Part shown: one piece after another, positions 22,940 to 25,579 of the stretch | Position numbering within the stretch: position 1 is the first letter of the stretch | How the letters are laid out: every line of letters starts with the position of its first letter | Virus record (IMG/VR): IMGVR_UViG_3300034190_000938 | Span: 1 to 25,579 of that record | Direction: 5' to 3' (one strand) | Source: a virus | DNA length: 25,579 nt | Notes under the pieces: generated by a model | Databases searched by the model: none | What the model saw: the letters and a program-made list of their open reading frames with translations, nothing else | Told to the model about the DNA's origin: nothing | Translations under genes and position numbers: made by a program

Positions 22940-23100
22940 TAGTAAGTTCCACCACGTTTCTTGTATGTTCTAACTAACCAAGCATTTGCATACGCTGAAG
23001 GGTATACTTTAAATTTACGCTTTGCTTCTGCTTTTACACTAGCGTACAACTTTGGATTTTTTGGCTTTGAGCCACTCTTCTTTTTTTTAGGTGTTGCCAT
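22939..23100 (-). CDS. Small basic YPSAYAN-type protein, 53 aa
   Basis: This short frame reads MATPKKKKSGSKPKNPKLYA, then a helical segment with KRKFKVYPSAYANAWLVRTY, and ends KKRGGTY. The YPSAYAN-x(4)-R-x-YKK-x-GG pattern is a known small-protein motif that, in algal viruses and phages, often appears next to or fused with the GLTKWFKE-type domain of the following gene. The two genes here share bases (TAATG) and may act as a pair. AAGGGAG 8 nt upstream supports the ATG at 23098-23100. Function unknown. The high charge suggests nucleic-acid or virion contact (inference). Confidence 0.8.
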   Translation of the reverse strand: MATPKKKKSGSKPKNPKLYASVKAEAKRKFKVYPSAYANAWLVRTYKKRGGTY

Positions 23101-23126
23101 GTTTATGCTCCCTTACATGCACAAAT

Positions 23127-23148
23127 CTTCATACTTGGTTGTATGAAG
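23127..23148 (-). other. Perfect 8-bp inverted repeat in the gap before the 53-aa gene
   Basis: On the minus strand CTTCATAC-AACCAA-GTATGAAG forms an 8-bp stem with a 6-nt loop. It lies in the 104-nt gap (23101-23204) between the holin candidate and the 53-aa gene. No T-tract follows, so it is not a typical terminator. It could be an mRNA stability hairpin or a protein-binding site. The rest of the gap shows only AT-rich sequence and the AAGGGAG site. Confidence 0.6.
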
Positions 23149-23204
23149 TCTATGTTTGGATAAATCCCCTGAGTGTTTTTTAAATAATTGTAATAGTAAT
23201 TTTA

Positions 23205-23597
23205 TCATTTCTTTTTTAACATCTTTGCTGCTTGACCTACACCTTTAATACCAAACGATGCAGATATAGCTATATATAACAAGTATTGATACCAGTCTGG
23301 TAGTGTTGCAAGAACTTCAAAGCCTTGCTGTACATACTCTCGCATCCCCGGAATAAACACCAGTATTGCAGGAGCTAGTAAAACAACCAAAGCAAACTCG
23401 TCTTTCCAACTATCATTGGTAGCATCTGCCATCTTTCCTTCCCACTCGACTTCACCTTTTGCAACCTTTTCTGCAACCGATGCACGAGCTTTGGCTTCTG
23501 CTATTTTAGCTTTGCCATCTGCTTTAGTTTTCTCTAGTTTGTTTTCAAACCACGTTCCTGCTAAGTTAGCGATAGGACCTATTAATGCTTGAAACAT
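23205..23597 (-). CDS. Holin candidate (GTA_holin_3TM-like), 130 aa
   Basis: Holins make lesions in the cytoplasmic membrane so that the endolysin can reach the wall. Residues 1-15 are moderately hydrophobic, residues about 20-55 are a charged Ala/Lys/Glu helix, and the family-like SWKDE motif is at 63-67. Two clear membrane segments follow, at about 68-84 (FALVVLLAPAILVFIPG) and about 103-121 (YQYLLYIAISASFGIKG), before a Lys tail. The layout matches the holins described for gene transfer agents and marine phages. The lysozyme three genes downstream supports a lysis cassette. Only two strong membrane segments are visible, so the topology is uncertain. Confidence 0.75.
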   Translation of the reverse strand: MFQALIGPIANLAGTWFENKLEKTKADGKAKIAEAKARASVAEKVAKGEVEWEGKMADATNDSWKDEFALVVLLAPAILVFIPGMREYVQQGFEVLATLPDWYQYLLYIAISASFGIKGVGQAAKMLKKK

Positions 23598-23598
23598 A

Positions 23599-23889
23599 TT
23601 AACACTTCCATCTTTTTCTAGCTTGTCTTAATCTGCTGTTAGGATTCTTGGCTGCTTTGGGAAACTTTTTCATTTGTCCTGCACTTCTTGCACAAAATGA
23701 TTTACGTCTTTTTGCAGCCTTGCTCCCCGGCTTGACTTTACCAGTCACAGCAGTTTTAAGTTTGCTTCCGGGGTTTTCTCTACGGTACTTGGCAACACCT
23801 TTAGCAGTCATGCCTGCACCTTTTTTTGTAGGGCGTTTATCACCACTCTTGATGGTGTACCCTTTCATGCTACCCCTTTTACTAGCCAT
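23599..23889 (-). CDS. Small Lys/Arg-rich protein with KSFCAR motif, 96 aa
   Basis: The sequence contains GAGMTAKGVAKYRRENPGSK, LKTAVTGKVKPGSKAAKRRK and SFCARSAGQMKKFP, ending with a Cys (KRWKC). I know this composite signature from small marine phage and cyanophage proteins (I believe DUF6321). No function is established to my knowledge. About a third of residues are Lys or Arg, and two Cys are present (about residues 66 and 96). It sits between the Gly/Lys-tailed 122-aa gene and the holin candidate. Nucleic-acid binding is plausible from charge but unproven. Confidence 0.8.
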   Translation of the reverse strand: MASKRGSMKGYTIKSGDKRPTKKGAGMTAKGVAKYRRENPGSKLKTAVTGKVKPGSKAAKRRKSFCARSAGQMKKFPKAAKNPNSRLRQARKRWKC

Positions 23890-23891
23890 GA

Positions 23892-24260
23892 TTATCTAGC
23901 CTTACCACCACGAGCCATGTATTTCTTGGTTTTGCCACCACCTGCCATGTACTTCTTGGTCTTGCCGCCACCTTTCATCATCTTTTTGGCTTTGCCACCA
24001 CCCATCATCATTTGTTTTTTGCCACCTGCAGTGCCACCTTTAGCCATCATTTTTTTCTTTTTCATGGCTTTGCCACCACCTGCTTTTTTCATTCTTGCTT
24101 TTGCTTCTCCTGCTACATAGCTAGGACTAATCATACCTCTAGCTATGCTTAAAGCTCTTGAGATATCTTGCTGAATTATTCTTCCTGACGGATCTGCAAT
24201 TTTAGCTATTTGTCTTGCTAAGCTTTGTAACTTTGATTCTTTTTTATCTGCTCCCGGCAT
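23892..24260 (-). CDS. Small protein with virion-type motif and histone-tail-like Gly/Lys/Met repeats, 122 aa
   Basis: Residues 1-57 form a helical head. It contains LARQIAKIADPSGRIIQQD (residues 14-32), matching residues near 505-518 of the 654-aa protein, and ARGMISPSYVAGEAKAR (40-56), matching residues 1533-1549 of the 1619-aa protein. Residues 58-122 are low-complexity, built from GGGK, KKMM and two exact copies of GGGKTKKYMA (97-106, 107-116), ending RGGKAR. The tail is strongly basic and resembles histone N-terminal tails in composition. It follows the 225-aa gene with no gap to speak of and precedes other basic proteins. A role in the capsid interior or in binding DNA is inferred. The tail could also be a lysine-methylation target of the SET protein (speculative). 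Confidence 0.8.
   Translation of the reverse strand: MPGADKKESKLQSLARQIAKIADPSGRIIQQDISRALSIARGMISPSYVAGEAKARMKKAGGGKAMKKKKMMAKGGTAGGKKQMMMGGGKAKKMMKGGGKTKKYMAGGGKTKKYMARGGKAR
23913..23972 (-). repeat. Two tandem 30-bp coding repeats (GGGKTKKYMA)
   Basis: Copies 23913-23942 and 23943-23972 differ at 4 of 30 bases, all synonymous third positions. The encoded decapeptide is identical, so the repeat looks maintained at protein level and not freshly duplicated. Confidence 0.9.
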
Positions 24261-24261
24261 T

Positions 24262-24939
24262 TTATTCTCCCTCTGAATACAAGTTGTTAAATGTTACTGC
24301 AGGATCAAGATAAGTTTCGTGAATCTCTGCGTTGTGTATGTACTGGCTCGGTCTAAAGTCTGGAGGACCTTCCCCAGTTTCCCAAAGTGCAGGACTTGTC
24401 GCCCTTACTCTGTTATTTGGAAGAGCAACGATGTTGCCAGTCCAATCCCCTGCATCTATCAACTGTAGTACGTGACTTTGTTTGTGTTGTGCAGGATCAT
24501 CTGCTATGTCACTTTCTGTATAATCTACAGTAAACAGATATTGTCCCTTATGAAACTCCCCATCTATTTTGCATATCCACGGGGATGAACTAACTCTGTC
24601 TAATCGTACAATCGAGTGGTGGTGTGAACTGCAGTCCCACGGTTGAGCCAAATGCGTTGGCATTATCTGCGGCCACTCTTCGTACGGTATATCAGCAACC
24701 AGTGCTGTTATCGGCATCCTTGCCCACATTGCACCACCGTGTACGTTCGGTTCGTTTTCATCGTCATCACTTTCACATCCTGTAAATACAACTTGAAAAC
24801 TTAGACATCTGTCTGGTACTGTGTTTACGGCTATTGCTAGTCCGTGTAAATATTCACCATGATACATTTGGTGATTGTGTGTGAATTCTTTTCTTACCCA
24901 ACATTTAAAGTGTGGGATGTTACTTATCAGATACGGCAT
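24262..24939 (-). CDS. Unrecognised structural-block protein, 225 aa
   Basis: This is a soluble, beta-looking protein rich in His, Trp, Asp and Pro, unlike its basic neighbours. Segments include PHFKCWVRKEFTHNHQMYHG, LSFQVVFTGCESDDDENEPN, WPQIMPTHLAQPWDCSSHHH, KIDGEFHKGQYLFTVDY and a long polar C-terminus. HNH-like His and acidic clusters are visible but do not form a nuclease motif that I recognise. It has no membrane segment. It is the first gene after the capsid terminator, with AAGGT about 7 nt before its ATG. I have seen similar small proteins next to capsid genes of marine phages without an assigned role. A minor head or completion function is only a positional guess. Confidence 0.65.
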   Translation of the reverse strand: MPYLISNIPHFKCWVRKEFTHNHQMYHGEYLHGLAIAVNTVPDRCLSFQVVFTGCESDDDENEPNVHGGAMWARMPITALVADIPYEEWPQIMPTHLAQPWDCSSHHHSIVRLDRVSSSPWICKIDGEFHKGQYLFTVDYTESDIADDPAQHKQSHVLQLIDAGDWTGNIVALPNNRVRATSPALWETGEGPPDFRPSQYIHNAEIHETYLDPAVTFNNLYSEGE

Positions 24940-24970
24940 ATCTTACCTTTGTATAAGACATTACCCCCTT

Positions 24971-24998
24971 AAAAAAGTGAGGGGTGGTTGCCCACCCC
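24971..24998 (-). terminator. Rho-independent terminator after the decoration gene
   Basis: On the minus strand GGGGTGG-GCAA-CCACCCC (24981-24998) forms a perfect 7-bp GC-rich stem closed by a GNRA tetraloop. TCACTTTTTT (T run at 24971-24976) follows. It lies in the 67-nt gap after the 157-aa gene, and would limit transcription of downstream genes relative to the capsid genes. Confidence 0.9.
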
Positions 24999-25006
24999 AA
25001 ACTGTA

Positions 25007-25480
25007 TTATGTGCCAGTAGAAACTGTAGCAGTCTCAGTTGGGTTTACAGAGATGTCAGCTAGAACAACGTGTATTCTAAATCTGGCAGCACTTTCACCT
25101 GTTGAACCTGCATCGAGGATTAACGCATCGATAGTATCTGCTGAAGTTAATACTCTAGCATTAGAGCCTGAAGCACCTACAGCAGCTTCTAAGAATGGTG
25201 TAAAACCTGCAGCTAATGCAGAACCGTCAATAAAACAGTCTACATCACCACCTGTGATACCTACATCCAAAGTAATCTGTGAGTTACCTCTTGCTTCTAA
25301 AACTTCAAGAACACCTGCAACGATCATAGTATCAGCAGGGACATCAATCAATTGAATGACATCTCCACCTGCACCACCGTCTGCAGTGTCATGGACTTTT
25401 GAAGTCACCACGTAAGGTCTTGCAACATTACCCGGATGACCGATAGTTCCTCCGTTAGGAGTTAAATCATATGTAGCCAT
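25007..25480 (-). CDS. Putative head decoration / minor capsid protein, 157 aa
   Basis: This is an Ala/Gly/Thr/Asp/Val-rich, beta-rich, acidic protein (MATYDLTPNGGTIGHPGNVA; VIQLIDVPADTMIVAGVLEV; ARFRIHVVLADISVN), with one cysteine and no membrane segment. It lies directly after the probable major capsid gene (16-nt gap with GGGAGAA ribosome site) and before a strong terminator, the usual place for an abundant capsid-decorating protein. The assignment rests on synteny and composition; I do not recognise a named family. It could equally be a small major virion protein of another kind, for example a head fibre. Confidence 0.65.
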   Translation of the reverse strand: MATYDLTPNGGTIGHPGNVARPYVVTSKVHDTADGGAGGDVIQLIDVPADTMIVAGVLEVLEARGNSQITLDVGITGGDVDCFIDGSALAAGFTPFLEAAVGASGSNARVLTSADTIDALILDAGSTGESAARFRIHVVLADISVNPTETATVSTGT

Positions 25481-25495
25481 AGTTTATTCTCCCTA

Positions 25496-25579
25496 TTAAG
25501 CGAAGTCAATGACGCCACGAACTAATGCTTCTGGTCTAAGAATTTTTCTACCAAAAACATGTAGTCCTCTAACAACGTC
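25496..25579 (-). CDS. C-terminal 27 residues of the probable major capsid protein
   Basis: An open frame enters from the right edge and ends in TAA at 25496-25498. The visible residues are DVVRGLHVFGRKILRPEALV, then RGVIDFA. The start lies outside the window. The end resembles C-termini of marine phage capsid proteins, and the following decoration-like gene and terminator fit. With only 27 residues the identification is mostly positional. Confidence 0.5.
   Translation of the reverse strand, partial: DVVRGLHVFGRKILRPEALVRGVIDFA

Noticed and set aside
23127-23148. Hairpin as a rho-independent terminator
   Set aside because: The stem is AT-rich and no T-tract follows in either direction.

Overview
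This window reads as part of the genome of a tailed dsDNA bacteriophage, most likely an uncultured marine one with a short (podovirus-type) tail. The base composition is AT-rich, genes are packed end to end with 1-14 nt overlaps (TGATG, TAATG, ATGA, TAGTG), and nearly everything from 367 to 25579 lies on the minus strand as one late (virion and lysis) block. No integrase, tRNA, CRISPR or transposon was seen, and no stretch over 300 bases lacks a gene. The host cannot be told from the sequence.

Reading in the direction of transcription (right to left): the block opens with the C-terminal end of a probable major capsid protein (25496-25579) and a probable head decoration protein (25007-25480). 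A clean intrinsic terminator follows (24971-24998). Next come an unrecognised 225-residue protein, a small protein with a histone-tail-like Gly/Lys/Met-rich end, other small basic proteins, a GTA-type holin candidate, a T4-type (GH24) lysozyme, and several tiny genes, including a metallothionein-like Cys-rich peptide and a probable small membrane protein overlapping it. A consensus-like sigma70 promoter (21266-21294) then precedes the tail module: a coiled-coil protein, a gene interrupted by an A10 run that needs a +1 frameshift, the head-tail adaptor, the nozzle/stabilisation protein, a 1547-residue tail fibre with about 28 copies of a 13-residue motif, a LamG/SPRY-type adhesin, a tail-assembly-chaperone-like protein and a small membrane/coiled-coil protein. 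Five large or medium proteins follow (491, 166, 187, 654 and 1619 aa), placed and composed like internal/ejection proteins. The block ends with a Met/Gly/Lys-rich 111-residue protein and a minimal SET-domain protein (putative lysine methyltransferase).

At the left edge two plus-strand genes (1-153 partial, 140-370) run towards the late block, and their stop codon overlaps that of the SET gene.

The most unusual points are: (1) the phage SET-domain gene, in an operon that also encodes lysine-rich, histone-tail-like small proteins; (2) a sequence module shared by the 122-, 654- and 1619-residue proteins, which may be a common virion-targeting or assembly signal; (3) the A10 frameshift gene just after the promoter; (4) the Cys-rich peptide. 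Family names are from memory of the sequences and no database was searched.
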